Origin: Chalara sp. BL73
Taxonomy: Eukaryota > Ascomycota > Leotiomycetes > Helotiales
Direction: 5' to 3'
Assembly (NCBI GenBank): GCA_918026815.1
Contig: CAKJVC010000196.1
Coordinates: 357,674-421,673 of the forward strand
DNA length: 64,000 bases
Numbering within the stretch: the first letter of the stretch is position 1; every line of letters begins with the position of its first letter. This document shows, in pieces, positions 24,201 through 36,744 of the stretch. The notes beneath the pieces are model-generated. The model worked only from the letters and a program-made list of their open reading frames with translations, was not told where the DNA came from and made no database searches. Made by a program: the position numbers and the translations under genes.

Positions 24201-25753
24201 GGTGACGGCGTAGGATTGTGGCAGAAGGAAAGAGACCAGGCTGGCCAAGTAAGATCGATTAGCTGTTTCGTAACATTCGTCGCGGTCGTCAATTCCAAGC
24301 GCACAGGAGATAGAGTTATGGTTTGTAGCCTCAACCCCACGTACAGCTGTCCCGTTTATTTTGAAGCTTTACCAAGTCCAACTCGGGGGTGCCTGTCCAG
24401 TCTCGCTTGGCTTTCTGGCCCAATGAGGATAAGTGTTGCCAAGCCTCGAGTCGTCCCTATGAAACATTTTGGTTTTTCTTTCTCACAGGTTTTCTTTCTT
24501 TTCTCTTCAACGCGCCTTCTAGACAGTGCAGCTCAACATATAAGCACAACCGGCATGACATTCTGTCAATAGCCTACTTTGTTTCCCATTGATGAGATCA
24601 GCGATTTTCTGGCGCGGAGACCAATTACAAGAGGTACCATAAGAGCTGGCCGAGCCTTGCTAATTGCAATGGAAATGGCTTGGGCGGCGTCAGAGGGACC
24701 ATACATAATACATTTGATCATGTCAAGAAGCTTTTCTTTTTTGATGAAGATAGGATTAAATGTCAATGCAATGCCAACAGTCGCGGGAGCCGCTGTATGT
24801 TGTTCACGTTAAACACAGGGGCGTTGAAACATGGCACTACAAGGTAATTAGAAAAGACAAATGTGCTCCCACAGGGGGTAATGGGCAGGGCCAGGGCAGG
24901 TATCGTATCGTATCATATCGCATCGCATCGCATCGCATCACATCACATCCATCACAAGCTTTCAATGTTATTATTTATGCCTTAGTCATATGAACCTGCT
25001 TTGCCTCTACGGCACGGGACTATCATCTACCGGATGTATAATCAGATCAGGCCTAGGAAGGAGTAAAAAAGCCAGAGAGAGTGGGTGATGGCTGGTTGGT
25101 TGATTGGTTTAATTATGGGATCTCTTTCTATTTTCAGCAGCTAATCCCATACTAATGGTCATATGTTTCACGTGATCCTTCCTGATTGCATGTGATGGTG
25201 GAAGGGACACAAGCGAAAAACTCAGTTCACCCCATCCCCCCCCCATCTCCCCTCGGCTTCTCCACTCTCGGCCTCTCCTGCATCATATCATTCAATTATA
25301 TGAGTCCCTGAGAGCTGAGCATCAACCACCTCCACAACCTGCTTTGCGCTTTTTGCTTTCTGCTTTTGCTCACCCTCGCTGCAATCATACCCACGCACGC
25401 CATGTGAAGGGTACCAAAAGCTTCCACCGCATCCCCCCAAAAAATAAGGAAGATCGTGGCTAGCGACTGGGTGGAATTCTTTTAATCTCTTTGCCTCCTG
25501 TTTCCTCAACCATCGTCTCTTCGTTCCTCCACAAGCCGAGAAGCGCCTTTTCACAAGCAAATATTGATGCGACCCATTCACCAGGCACACACTATAGGCC
25601 ATAGTCCACAATCACAACCATAGCCGCGGGCTATCGCTGTCGGTTTCCTCCTCTCGCCTCCCTAATATCTGCCTTGCCCAACTCTTACAATTATTATTCC
25701 CCTTCAATAGACTGTCGAGCGCCCGCCAGCGCTCGTCAGCTTTTGGACGGACA
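24201..25753. other. Intergenic between divergent genes
   Basis: About 1.5 kb holding the promoters of apm1 (-) and opi1 (+). Pyrimidine-rich DNA and runs of C precede opi1, as is common in fungal promoters. A pentanucleotide microsatellite is listed separately. No gene is recognised; a plus-strand ORF at 24216-24592 has no motif. Confidence 0.5.
24901..24955. repeat. Pentanucleotide microsatellite
   Basis: About eleven imperfect 5-nt units of the type ATCGT/ATCGC/ATCAC in a row, ending ATCACATCC. A simple repeat in the apm1-opi1 intergenic region. Confidence 0.85.
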
Positions 25754-27466
25754 ATGGAACGCAATCACATGCAGCCTCCCGCCTATGCACAATCTCGCGA
25801 TTCAAATGAGCCCGATCTTCCCATAGTGCCTGCCGCGGAGGCACCACAGGTACACTATGATCGAACCCTTCCGCCGCCGCCAGCCATCCCCGCCGCCCCT
25901 CGACCGCCAGCGCAGTCGTGGCCGTCAATGAATCCATATGTTGCGATGTATCAGGAGGATCTCGCGAGAGCCTCGCCCCGAAATTCACCTCCTGTGGAAT
26001 CGCGCTTAGACAATAGGGGAAGAGCAAGTGGAAGTGCGGTTTCTGTCGATGATAAAGAACGCATTGCGCTAGAAGCTCTGGGGAATTTAAAGGGTATGTC
26101 GCCGCATACCAGCTACATAGTTTCCTACTAATCGATCCTAGATATCTCCATACATTCCCCGCCACAGCATCACACATCCCTCCCTCCACTGTCGCCCCGT
26201 AATTTTCAGGAAGGACAACCGGAACCACTTCTGTCTCTTCTTACTACCTCTTATCCAATAATCAAACCCTTGAGCAATAACGCAATCAGTGCTTATAATG
26301 CTGGCAAGAACTACATTCCAGGCTTTAAAACGAGTGTAGAGTATGTCGTCGAAGGGCCTGCCGATAAAGTGGGAAAACTTAGCCGTGTAACGGGTCTTGA
26401 AGGTAAGGTACGGTGGTTTCTGAAACGACGACCAAGTCATCACAAGCCGTCAGATTTGGAAGCTACCGTCGGTTCCAGCAAGCGGCGAAAGATGACACCA
26501 GATGAGAGGATGAAGGATCATGATGTCCCACATGAACCATTCTCTACACGCAGAGAACCACTAGTGCATCGTCCAAGGACGCCGAGCCAGGTTTCGATCG
26601 AGACCCTGCCGGCGTATGATGATCACAAGAGCCCGCCTTATGAGTCCGCACCTCAGCAAGCTTTAGTCACAACACGAAACAACGAGCCGACTTCTCCCAG
26701 CTCCTGGCCAACAAGGCTTGTGCTCTCCACATCCGCTCTGAGCGTATCCATGAGCGAGTCAAGCCTCAGGCGATTGAAGGACTGCCTCAGGTTCTTAAAA
26801 TATGCCAATGAACAAATCGGAAATTTGCTCCAGAGACTGATATCGTTGCTGGAGCAGTTTGACCGAGATTCGGAGACAGCCTCGAGGAGCAACGAACTTA
26901 ATTATTCAAATGGAAGGGACAAAAGCGGACAACTCATAGTGAGAGGGAATAATAGAAATTCTGCTCTAAGTGAAGAAGCTACCAAGCTAAAGAGTGAGCT
27001 TGTAAGGATCGTGAAATCCGTCGTGGAAAATGTAGGGAAATACACGGCCGGCGTATTGCCTGAGAACGCTACAGCTCTCGTCCGTAGTAATCTTGCCGGT
27101 CTGCCGCGGAGGTTCATGATGGCTTATAAGCCTCCCACCAACGCGACTGGTGGCGAGTCTGCGGCTGCCGGTAGTGAGAAAGAGGCTAGAGCAAGCGCAA
27201 ATACCGCGATTGTTCTTGCACAGGAGGCATTGGATATGATGGCACAGGTGTCGGGTATTGTAGATGATACCATCACCAGTGCCGAAGAGTGGTGTGAGAA
27301 GCTTTATCGGAAGAAGAGAGAAGAGGGCGAGATGTCGCCTCCACCACAACCGACCACAAATTCAAGCGGAGGATATTTCTTTGAGCCCATGGATATCAAG
27401 ACAGGGCCAATAGATCAGCCTTCTTCCAATCTAGTGGCTGATCCTATGCACTTGAAGACAAGATGA
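25754..27466 (+). CDS. opi1: Opi1-family transcriptional repressor of phospholipid synthesis
   Basis: Two exons, 25754-26093 and 26142-27466, with intron GTATGT...CTACTAATC...CTAG; 554 aa. Opi1-family (PF08618) signatures are DKERIALEALGNLK, PEPLLSLLTTSYPII, SAYNAGKNYIPGFKTSVEYV and GLEGKVRWFLKRR. A leucine-rich coiled-coil-like region follows (SSLRRLKDCLRFLKYANEQ). The C-terminal part has LAQEALDMMAQVSGIVDDT. In yeast, Opi1 is held at the ER by phosphatidic acid and Scs2 and represses inositol-responsive genes when released. Lys/Arg blocks (SSKRRKM) may serve as nuclear localisation or lipid-binding sites. I did not see a clear FFAT motif. Confidence 0.93.
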
Positions 27467-27952
27467 ACCGGTCATTTAGCTTTCCTTTGTTTTATAGCAC
27501 ATTTTCTGGTTCTTGTAAAGAAGCATCGAGAATCTGGGCTTGTACTTTTTTTCCCTATAATGTATGGCGCTACAGGCTACGGAAACAGGAACTGGGAAGG
27601 CGGGTCACTCATCATATACCATGAACTCTTATTTGTATTGGGTTAGAAAGCAGTTGCTCGAAAATACATACATGCATATATATATCACTTCTTTGCCCAT
27701 GTTGCCACAATTGCTCGAGTTTACCTTATCACATGTAGTTACCGGATATGGCAAGCACGCCATCTCCCCCTTTTTAAGCGAAACACTGGCTCAACTTGTA
27801 TACAAATCACGTCTTAATTCAGCTCACAAATCTGATCAAGCATTTATGAAAATTTTAATAACAACTAGACCCATTCAAACCGCCTCGCTTCATGAAAGCA
27901 AATAACCACCTACTCAATATCCTACACCTATCCCCCCACCGACGCCGCTAAC
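27467..27952. other. Short intergenic, convergent 3' ends
   Basis: 486 bp between the stops of opi1 (+) and the TAP-like hydrolase (-). The only ORF (27564-27905) has no motif. Probably 3' untranslated sequence. Confidence 0.6.
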
Positions 27953-30089
27953 TCACCACCCCTTCACACCAAGAAACATGAGTTCCCGCATTGCCCTCTC
28001 GTCCTTCCCTCCCTCGCCCAGCGCAGCGATATGCGCGTCGGGGTCGAAAGGCAGGAAATCCGGCTCGCAAACCGTCCCGTTCGCGGGCAGCGTCCCGTCC
28101 TGGAAATAAGCCTTCCTCGCGCGGAAGGTGCATCGTGACGGCGTGGACGTGGAGCAGTGGCCGTAGGAGTTCTGGACCAGCACCGAGGAGCCGGGGAAGA
28201 GGCGGGCGTTGCGGACCGCGGACCCGAGCGGCGTGATGTTGTCGGCGTAGTTGCCGACGAAGAGGATCGGGTGCGCGGTCCTCGTCTCGCGCGGCACGCG
28301 GAAGTCCCACCTCGCCTTCGTCGTCCAGCCCGCGCACACGAGCTTCGTGTCGAACATCACGCTCCCGCCTGCGGGGCTGAGCTTTGATACTTGCGCCGCG
28401 TATCGCTCGTAGCTTTCCAGCGAGGTCTCCGCCGCCCCTTCCGAACAGCGCACGAAGCGGTCTGCGTCGTCGTTTCCGCGCGCGGCGAGCGGGTAGCGGG
28501 GTGCTGCGCCGCATCCTGGATTGCTTGGTGGGGAGGCGCCGCATGTGCAGGAGAATGGTATCGGTTTGTATCCTCGTGCGTAGGCGATCTCCAGGAACGG
28601 CCGACCGTCTCCGCTGATGAGGGATTGGAGCGCGGTGGCGAGGGATGGGAAGAACAGGATTGGCTGGTAGAGGGAGAGGATGAGTGCGTTCTTCACGTCG
28701 GAGTACGTCACTATCGCTGCCTCTTTGACTTCTGGGATTTCGGCGGCGTAGGATGAGTTGGCGGGAACGAGAAGAGGCGTTTTGCGGAGACGAGCGAGGA
28801 GTGATTCGACGGTTGTGGCGACGGTGGATGGGGTTGGAGCGTAGAGAGCACAGTTCGAAGGGCCAGAGCGTGAGCAGTGCTCGTAGAAAGCTGAGAGGCC
28901 TTTGTCGGTATCTTCGCAGTAGTGGATGCCGGAGCTGTTGTACCATTCCGCATAATCCACGACTCCTGCATGCTGTTAGCACCATTCCGTCTAAAACAAC
29001 AGAGAATCGGAAAGGGAATACCATCAACGATCATCCTCTCCACCCTATCCGGGAACAAAGCGGCAAATGTACCACCCAGTACGGTTCCATAAGATAGTCC
29101 CCAAAACCTGAGCTTCTCGTGCCCTGTCTGGTCGAGGATCTCAAGCATATCCCGCGCTACGGATGCGGTACCCACGAATCGCGCGATGTCGCCGATGTTA
29201 GCTTCGCAGTTCTGAGAGGCGAGGGATGAGGCGGCAAATTTATCGTAGATGAGACCTGGATGAGCGTCTATAAGGCCTAAGCTTTGGATGCTGGCGATGC
29301 GTTCTTCTTGCGGGCCTTTGAAGCAGTGGAGTTGAGGGGTTGTGGCTCCGACTTGATCCAATTAGTTTTGGCTTCCACTTCAAAGTCATTGAATTCCAAA
29401 ACTCACCTCCTCTCGGATCGAAGCTGATAATATCCTAATGCTATATTAGACTGACGCGTTGACGTTTGATATGGAACGTACATGGTTCTCACCGGCAGCA
29501 GTCTGGAAGAACTCTCCATAAGTCTTCACCATCGAAACTCCTGATCCTCCTGGTCCACCTGGGTTTACGAACAGAGGACCTTTATGGTCTTTGGTAGAAG
29601 TGGCATTCTTGCGGATAACTGCTAATGTAAAGTGCGACTCGTTCTTCGGCTCAAGCCAGTCCATGGGCACCTATATTTTTGGTCAAAACGTTGTTTGTTT
29701 TTTGGGAGTTATTTTTTAAGAATGAGAACGGCAAAATTTCAAGCCAACATACCTTGAGCCTCGCACATTCAAATCCGCCATAACACCTCGTCCAGCTCAA
29801 TGTCCTCGACGGCTCAATCTTATATCACGTGAGCAAACGTATCTCGGAATTTCTGGCCGAATTTTTCACACACCTCCTCCCAAAACCCCTCCTCGTCAAC
29901 CTCTAACTCTGAGAACGGTAACTCAGGCATACCCATCCCGGAGAAACTCAGCAGAAATACGCTCATCACCCACGTCGCCACCGCCAGACCCACAAACGCT
30001 AACGGGTACCTGTACCTCGGCCATGGCCCTGGGTTCCTGCTCTTCCTCTCCTGCATCCCTAGAAGAGGTTCTGTTTCCGACGGCGCCAT
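27953..30089 (-). CDS. Membrane-anchored alpha/beta hydrolase, TAP-like (tripeptidyl aminopeptidase type)
   Basis: Six exons (30089-29874, 29818-29753, 29670-29482, 29434-29407, 29351-29022, 28965-27953) give 613 aa. Residues about 28-50 form a signal anchor (YPLAFVGLAVATWVMSVFLL), so the enzyme is probably a type II membrane or secreted protein. The hydrolase fold shows the oxyanion loop GPLFVNPGGPGGSGVS, DPRGVGATTP, and the nucleophile Ser253 in GLSYGT. The C-terminal TAP-like domain carries the acid in FVGNYADNITP and His in NSYGHCS. Family members cleave peptides or small esters. The last exon is strongly GC-rich (28.0-28.6 kb), unlike the earlier exons. The 28-nt fourth exon is tiny but supported by frame and motif. 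Confidence 0.9.
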
Positions 30090-31613
30090 CTCGCCTGCCG
30101 TGACATTCAACCGGCAACAGAGAGAGAGAGGATAATAGCGGGAACTTAAATGAACGAGGCAAAGAAAGTGAAGTTCATGCCAAGAGATCTAATCTGATAT
30201 GCGATGCCAAGAAGTGCGGCCTTTTAGCCGCGTTCCAACACTGGGAAAGGCATGTGGAACCGATTAAGAAAGATGGAATTTAGATTGCCACCATTTTGTC
30301 CCGATGATTTTAATGGTTTTGTCATTCAATGCAGGATATTAATTCGCACTCCAAGACAGGTCAGGTCAAGTGGCGATAAATAGATTGTTTTTGTAGGAGG
30401 CTAGGAAATTAGGTAGTAATGCATCTCTCGAACTTGCAATCGATGATTGAAACGGGATGGTTGCTGGTGTTCTTGAATATGCAGCATTTGCAGCATTTGT
30501 CCAAATTAAACTTGACAAGGTACGGTGGTTATTGTAAACTCAGATTCTAATAGAAAATTGCGGGGTGGTAATCAACGCGGCGATCCAAAAACATCATTGT
30601 CAGGTCTGGCTGGCTAACAGGCTCAGGTACTTTTCTCCGACCGCTCAGCAAAATATTACTGGCACAGATATATATACTCAACATCGTTCTATCTGAAGCT
30701 CAACAGTGAACCTTGGTAGAAAATCCATATTATGGGCAGAGCTAGAATTCAGCCAAGGTATCGATGCATTCTTACATATTGACATTTGCAGTTTGCAAAG
30801 TAAATTCTTTCCAGCTAGGGTCGATTCTGGGCTATATAATTAGTAGTGTGGCTGTCCATAATCTTCAATAGGGACCATTTCCATCAACCGGATGACAAGT
30901 ACTTCACCTCCGCTTAACAAACATGAGAAAGCCTCTTATCTTCGAGGATTATATATTGCTTGTCTTCAATGAGTTTCAAGTAGAAAGCATTGGCTACATC
31001 TAATGGTCGGAAAAATATACCATAGGTCTACCTTAATAGCAACGTTCTTTGTCTTGCATCCAGCCACGAGCATCTCTTTGGTCAGCAGTGCTATAGTCTG
31101 CACAATCCTGAGCGGCAGGGTAGTTTCGTACTCGTGCAATAGAGATCTGCCAAGTTCCCCAGATTCGACAATTCGGAACGAGAAAGTGGAAGATTTGTCC
31201 AAAACGAGAATATCCTCCTTTTTGTTCAGACCTATCAAGGCATTTAAAGATGCTCTCCTGCACGCTTGGCATCTTTTTCCAAGAGGCGATAGAAGAGGCG
31301 ATAGGAAAGGCGTCCCGAAGTGGCTGGGCAGCAGGAGGGATCGAATCCCCACCTCCCCACCTTTGTGCATCAACGTTCAGCATTGATATGATACGAAGAC
31401 GCTTGACCACATCTGGTATGTGCTAGAAAGTCGAACCGGCGGACTTGAATATCGTGTGTTACGAGCTCGGTGTTCTAAATGATGTGTTGTGGTGCTTGCT
31501 CTTACCTAAAAGTTGGAGAGACCTGAAGCTAAAGCGTCATATAAATAGTAGACACCCTCTTGAGCGCCTCTTTCTTCCTGTCAAACGTTTTCAGCTTCGA
31601 TCTGACGATACTG
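30090..31613. other. Intergenic between divergent genes
   Basis: About 1.5 kb upstream of the hydrolase and amidase genes. A short GA dinucleotide run lies near 30121. I checked 31300-31400 for a tRNA because it contains a T-loop-like GATCGAATCC, but no cloverleaf could be folded. No gene seen. Confidence 0.5.
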
Positions 31614-33597
31614 ATGATGACCTTACTGAACACAATTAAGCAGGCAGCGGGACTGGGAGAAGCGAAGCCTGGTTGGCAAGACGTTGCGAAGAGGGTCAGG
31701 GCCAGGATCGACGATGCGATACCGCCATCCTACCTCGTGGACGAAGCTCTGCTGCCCAAGACTGTTGATGAGCCTGTATTAGATCTTCCGGCTAGGTCGG
31801 GAAAGCTGAGTACACGTGAGCTGGAGATCACGGAACTTAACGCACATGAGCTGGTTCCAAAGATTGCGGATAAAACATATAGCTCAGTTGAAGTCGCAAT
31901 CGCATTTTCTAAACGAGCTACTATTGCCCATCAAATCGTATGCCGCCAATATCCAGAACCTGGAGTATACTGACAGACGATAGACAAATTGTCTTGCTCT
32001 AATTCTGTTCGAAGAAGCTCTTGCCAGAGCAAAAGAACTAGATGAGCACCTGGAACGTACAGGGGAAGTGGTCGGTCCACTACACGGCCTCCCAATTTCA
32101 GTGAAAGAGCATATCGAGCTCAAAGACACTCCAGCATCAGCAGGTTTCATTGCCTGGGCTGATGATGTGGCAAAGGAGGATGCGCTGATAATCAGGGTCC
32201 TTAGGGAAGCGGGTGCGGTTTTCCATGTGAAGACTACAAATCCGCAAGCTTTGATGGCGATTGAAACAGACAGCAACATTTACGGCCGGACGACAAACCC
32301 CTACAACAGAGCTCTGACGCCTGGCGGGAGCTCTGGTGGCGAAGGTGCTCTGATCGCTATGCGTGGTTCTCCGTTGGGTATCGGTACAGATATGGGTAAG
32401 GTTTCCCTCAACTAGGAAATATCACAAAGTTATTTCCCCCACCAATGCACATAACACGAACTAACTCAGGCTTCACAGGCGGCTCGATCCGTGTGCCAGC
32501 TGGCTACAACGGGATTTATGGCCTGAAGCCTGCCATTGCCCGAAATCCTCATGGCGGGCTAGCAGGCAACTACGGTGGAATGGAGAACATCATCGGCGTA
32601 GTAGGGCCAATGGCAAACCATGTTAATGACCTGCGGCTCTTCCAAACCGCCGCTCTGGCCAACGAGCCATGGAATTATGAGCCTACCATCGTGCGCGTGC
32701 CCTGGGGTCCTTCGCCAAACCTCCCCTCCAAGCTGAAAGTAGGAATCATCTGGAACGACGGCGTGGTGCAACCGCACCCTCCAGTGACGAGAGCGTTGGA
32801 ATTAGTGAAGGAGAAATTGGAGAAAGCTGGCCATGAGGTTATCAGTTGGGATACAAGTATCCACGATAGTGTACAGAGCACGCTATGGCAGATGTTCTTT
32901 TTGGATGGGGCGAAGGAGGTCGAGGATGTGTTTCATGATGGTGGCGAGGAACCTGTGGGTTGCATAAAGACTGCTCTGAAGGGAGGGCCGTATGGAACAC
33001 CGAAGGCCTATACCGTATCAGAGACGTTTAAGGTATGTTTTCTGCCTATTTGGTGCGGAAAGAAGGCCATGCTGACGGAAGAAAACAAGATCAATAAAAC
33101 AAGAGAAAAACAGCAATTAGCGTACGCCAAACAGTGGAACGAGACAGGCTGTGACTTCCTCATCTCTCCTGTCAATCCCTGTGCCGCCACAGCGCACGAT
33201 GAGGTACTTCTCTTTTTTTGCCTTTCATCCCCCTTTGCTGTTTGTACTAATTAACCCTCATCAGACCTGGTGGGACGGCTACACCGGCGTCTTCAATGCG
33301 CTCGACCACTCTGCATGTTCCTTCCCCGTCACCTTCGTGCAGCCTACTGATACCTACTCAAACTATCCCCTCCGCTCCCCCACGCCATTCGGTCCCAAAG
33401 ACCAGTTCTACATCGATAAGTATACCAAGCCGGGGTATACGGCTGCTGGATATAGGGGAGATGGGAAGGTGGGACCAGAGAAGTATAAGAACGCGCCGGT
33501 TGCGCTGCAGGCTGTCACGAGGAGACATACGGAGGAGAAGTTGTTGAGCGTTGTCGAATTGGTTAGGGGGTTGTTGGATTCGGATGATGGACAATAG
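31614..33597 (+). CDS. Amidase (amidase-signature family, acetamidase-like)
   Basis: Five exons: 31614-31937, 31984-32395, 32479-33032, 33090-33203 and 33265-33597, giving 578 aa. The Ser-cisSer-Lys triad is visible: Lys149 in GLPISVKEH, Ser224 in PGGSSGGEGAL and Ser248 in GTDMGGSIRVPAG. The spacing (75 and 24) equals that of fatty acid amide hydrolase. The C-terminal signature FNALDHSACSFPVTF is present. The enzyme hydrolyses amides to acids and ammonia in the cytosol; fungal relatives use acetamide, benzamides or fatty amides. The exon 4 acceptor (ACAAG, 33090) is my choice; skipping that intron also leaves the frame open, adding 19 residues. The gene converges on a Zn2Cys6 regulator, a plausible local controller. 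Confidence 0.92.
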
Positions 33598-33792
33598 GTT
33601 TATGCATGATGAAGAATTTGGGTTAGAGTATATAGCCTAGGCATGGAAATCAAATGATACCCATTGTACATTGAGTGGGTGTCGGGAGAGTACATGTATG
33701 GCGAGACTCTTCAAAGGCTTGAGCCAGGGTTTGAAATGCAACAGTGTAGTTGAAACTTGGTGGTATTGACGGGTATATATAGCGCATGGACA

Positions 33793-36325
33793 CTAAACAA
33801 AAAGTACTCGAACTCCGAGATCTTGACTCGCTCGCCGCCAGTCGATGAGACAGACATCTTCTCCTTTGCAGTTCCGTCTGAGTTCCCTGTATCACATTTG
33901 TTAGTAGGACTAAGCAAATTAATATCGGGTGATACATACCAGCATCTTTTCAAAACAGCAAGCGTCTGCGCCGAGTTCCCAAACGCCATCCCTGCCCTTC
34001 CCCCGTCCCCAAATTTCCCTTCAAAAAAAGGCTGCTCCTCTTCGCTTGCGAGACAGCCTGCTACTGTGAGCGGCCATGTGAAGCTAACCACATCAGTGAT
34101 ATGACTCTTAGGCGTGTGTCTTAACTGGTGGAGTGCGGAAAGAAGCGTACCTCCTAATCATCTGTGGCTCCGGAATTTCTTTGAGAGCATCGATAGTCAT
34201 GCCCACCCACCGCCTCAGCTCTTTCCCCTGTGGATCTGCGCCATACACCACGCTCTGCAGAAAGCACAAAGCAGCTGACCCATAAATCTGAGTACTTACA
34301 CACGCAATGTATCGTGTGAATTCTGGAGTGCTCCTGACGGAATTGCCAGGCTTTAGAGACAGCAGCTCGGTGGCGGTGGTACTCAGACCAGAGAGGAGGC
34401 GCGAGATAACAGATTGTGCTGCAGTGTCGAGCTCCCAAATCGAATGCGAGTCAAGTGAGAGGTGGGCTTTGCGCTCGGAGAGGGATGAAATTTCGCACAT
34501 ACAGTCGAGCTACGAGCCTGTTAGCGTTCTATTGGGTAGTTTATTGAAGCAGCCAGAGTGGTTGAATTCTTCCATGGTGCCTAAGAGAGCTAGGAAAGTA
34601 GGATTATTGCTTTTCAGCATTGTCAAAATATTCAAGTGTTTGATGCTGATATCTAGCTATAGAAATGCTTACCACCCAGTTACGGCAACCGGTAATCGTG
34701 TCCATCTGGATAACACTTAAGATATTTTCGCGATGATCGTGAAGTAAGGGTGCCCTACAAGTGGTGATAGTTGAGAGGATATCCTAGGCGCCTCAAATTA
34801 GCGTGAACACGAGGATCGAAATTGGAGAAATGTGAAACTGTCTAGGAAGCTTTTCTTTTTAGGACTATCTTTTCAGATTTGCTTAGAAAAGAGAATTGTT
34901 GGCAGGGGAAAAAAAAAATCATAATCCCACCATCCATAATACAACTCCACACATAAAGGTGATTGCGGTAGACGTCGTATCCACGCTCCTCGTCGTTAAG
35001 CTATCCGGATTGGAAAGCACGTAGGTAATCAATTCCGCCGCCAACGCAGCTCCAGCCTGGAGATGGAACTCCCAGTTATATGTCCCGCCACGGAAGAGCT
35101 CAAAAGAGATAAATTGCACAATGCAGGCAAGAATCTGCACTTTGCCTCTCACATCGTTGTTCTGTTCCGCCAATTGAATGAAGGATTGAAGCTCCTTCAA
35201 TGCTAGATCATGGTGCTGAAAGAGCTCATCCACCTGTTCTTCTCGTCGTGTCCGGTCTTCATTCTCTTGTATCGTTTGAAGGACTTGAAGATGCAGAGCA
35301 CTAAGACTTAGAGCGGCGTGGTAGAGCGGCCTCGTCCGGCTTAACAAGGAAAGAAGCCAGCCTCTCCCGGTTTCTGTTTCTGATGGATTGTAAAATCGGT
35401 ATTGTAACGGGAACACAGAGTCGAAGTAGTGCATGAGAAGCGACGCTTCTCGCTCTCGCAACTCAGAAGAAAATGTATTACGAGATGGCAGAGGATTATG
35501 GGAGACCACGAGAGTCGAGTTCGGGAATGCCTCTGAAGGCATCATCTCAACTGACGGAGTCATCAAGCCCATACCAGCCATGAGAGTGTCTTGGTTCTGG
35601 AGCATAAGCATGTCTTCATTATTCGATTCCAACAGAGGTGTTGGCATCAGATCCGTAGCACGCGGAGAAGCGTCATTCATGTCATCTCGAGGCTCTATAG
35701 GCGAGGTATCGAGATGAACCGCGGGTTCACGGCTACCGTCCGATGCTTTGTTCGTGCTGCTGAACCTGGCTGCTCGTTTGATGCTTGCATTCTTACGAAC
35801 AATGACCTTGACCTTCGCCAATTCGGCTTTCTCCCGTTCACCCTTGTCCATCCAGGTTGGCTTGTCACCATAGCCATGACAGTCTAAGCTAGATCAGTCT
35901 GACGTCAGTATATAGGGTATATTTGAGAAACGATAGTGTTTCCAGGTGGCTATTGATCTCTCGCAATTTGACTGAAGTTCATATGCTCTCCGTATGAAAT
36001 GGCTGCTCTGTGAAGTGAACCGGCTTGACCTACCTATGGGATCTGCACCTAAAACATGCTGGGTGCTCCTCATCACACTGTCACATGATTACAAAATTAG
36101 TATATGTTGTTTTGTGTAGCCACATATATGTATATCACCAAAACGCGTTACAAAGCATCAGGATAAGAACGCTTTGAGGTGGAGAGGTCCTCATTTCGCC
36201 ACAGATAAGGGCCGTTTGCCTGTGGGAACCCCCTGCTTAAAATATGAAACTGTGATAGCAGCACTGACCTTCTTCTTCCTCAACCGACAAGTCCAACAAC
36301 CCGTGGTCGTCCTTTCGTCGGACAT
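33793..36325 (-). CDS. Zn2Cys6 transcription factor with PF11951 domain
   Basis: Seven exons: 36325-36269, 36077-36034, 35888-34931, 34783-34673, 34509-34151, 34104-33940 and 33886-33793, joined in frame to 595 aa. The Cys6 cluster is split across three exons but perfect: C10-x2-C13-x6-C20-x6-C27-x2-C30-x6-C37, followed by HGYGDKPTWMDKGERE. The regulatory domain contains LLMHYFDSVFPLQYRFY and the family-typical LYHAALSLSALHLQ. The protein ends RRASQDLGVRVLFV. It should be a nuclear DNA-binding regulator. It converges with the amidase gene (195 bp between stops), so regulation of amidase is a reasonable but unproven guess. An intact frame through seven exons argues that the gene is functional. 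Confidence 0.9.
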
Positions 36326-36744
36326 GGTGTTGACGACGCATAGAGCTTTACCATGTCACAGGACTGGGAGTTAACAACTGTGAAGTCAGTGTTGATGGCC
36401 ATCAATGATGTGGGTCATGGAACAAACCTGACCAGATAATTTTTCACGTGATAACCCCTAAAGCCGGGGTATCTCTCGCATATGAACCAATAGAAACCAA
36501 AATGTTTGTTGGCTTTTATGTTCACCCATATTAGTTATACCTTCCACTTTAATGCCATTAAGTTCAGCAAGAGTAGTTGCAACGTGAGATATTCTTCAAT
36601 AAAGTATATTTAGATATCATTGAAGACTAATATAGACCATATCCAGGGTATTTTTTATTAATCGATGGCCAACGCTGCAACGCCATTTAAATGTGCCTTT
36701 CCTTTCCCATTCGTAATATACATGTCTCGTGGCTGAACACTATC
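36326..36744. other. Intergenic, promoter of regulator gene and 3' end of RTT109
   Basis: Contains a CACGTG-like element (TTCACGTGATAA near 36444) and AT-rich DNA. No gene. Confidence 0.5.

Noticed and set aside
27948..29027. 359-aa Arg-rich minus-strand ORF
   Set aside because: A shadow frame of the GC-rich TAP-like exon; composition is typical of an off-frame reading.
31320..31380. tRNA-like T-loop GATCGAATCC
   Set aside because: No acceptor or anticodon stem could be paired on either strand.
33033..33089. Retained sequence in the amidase (open frame through the intron)
   Set aside because: A branch site (CTGAC) and good donor favour splicing, and the extra residues do not resemble amidases.
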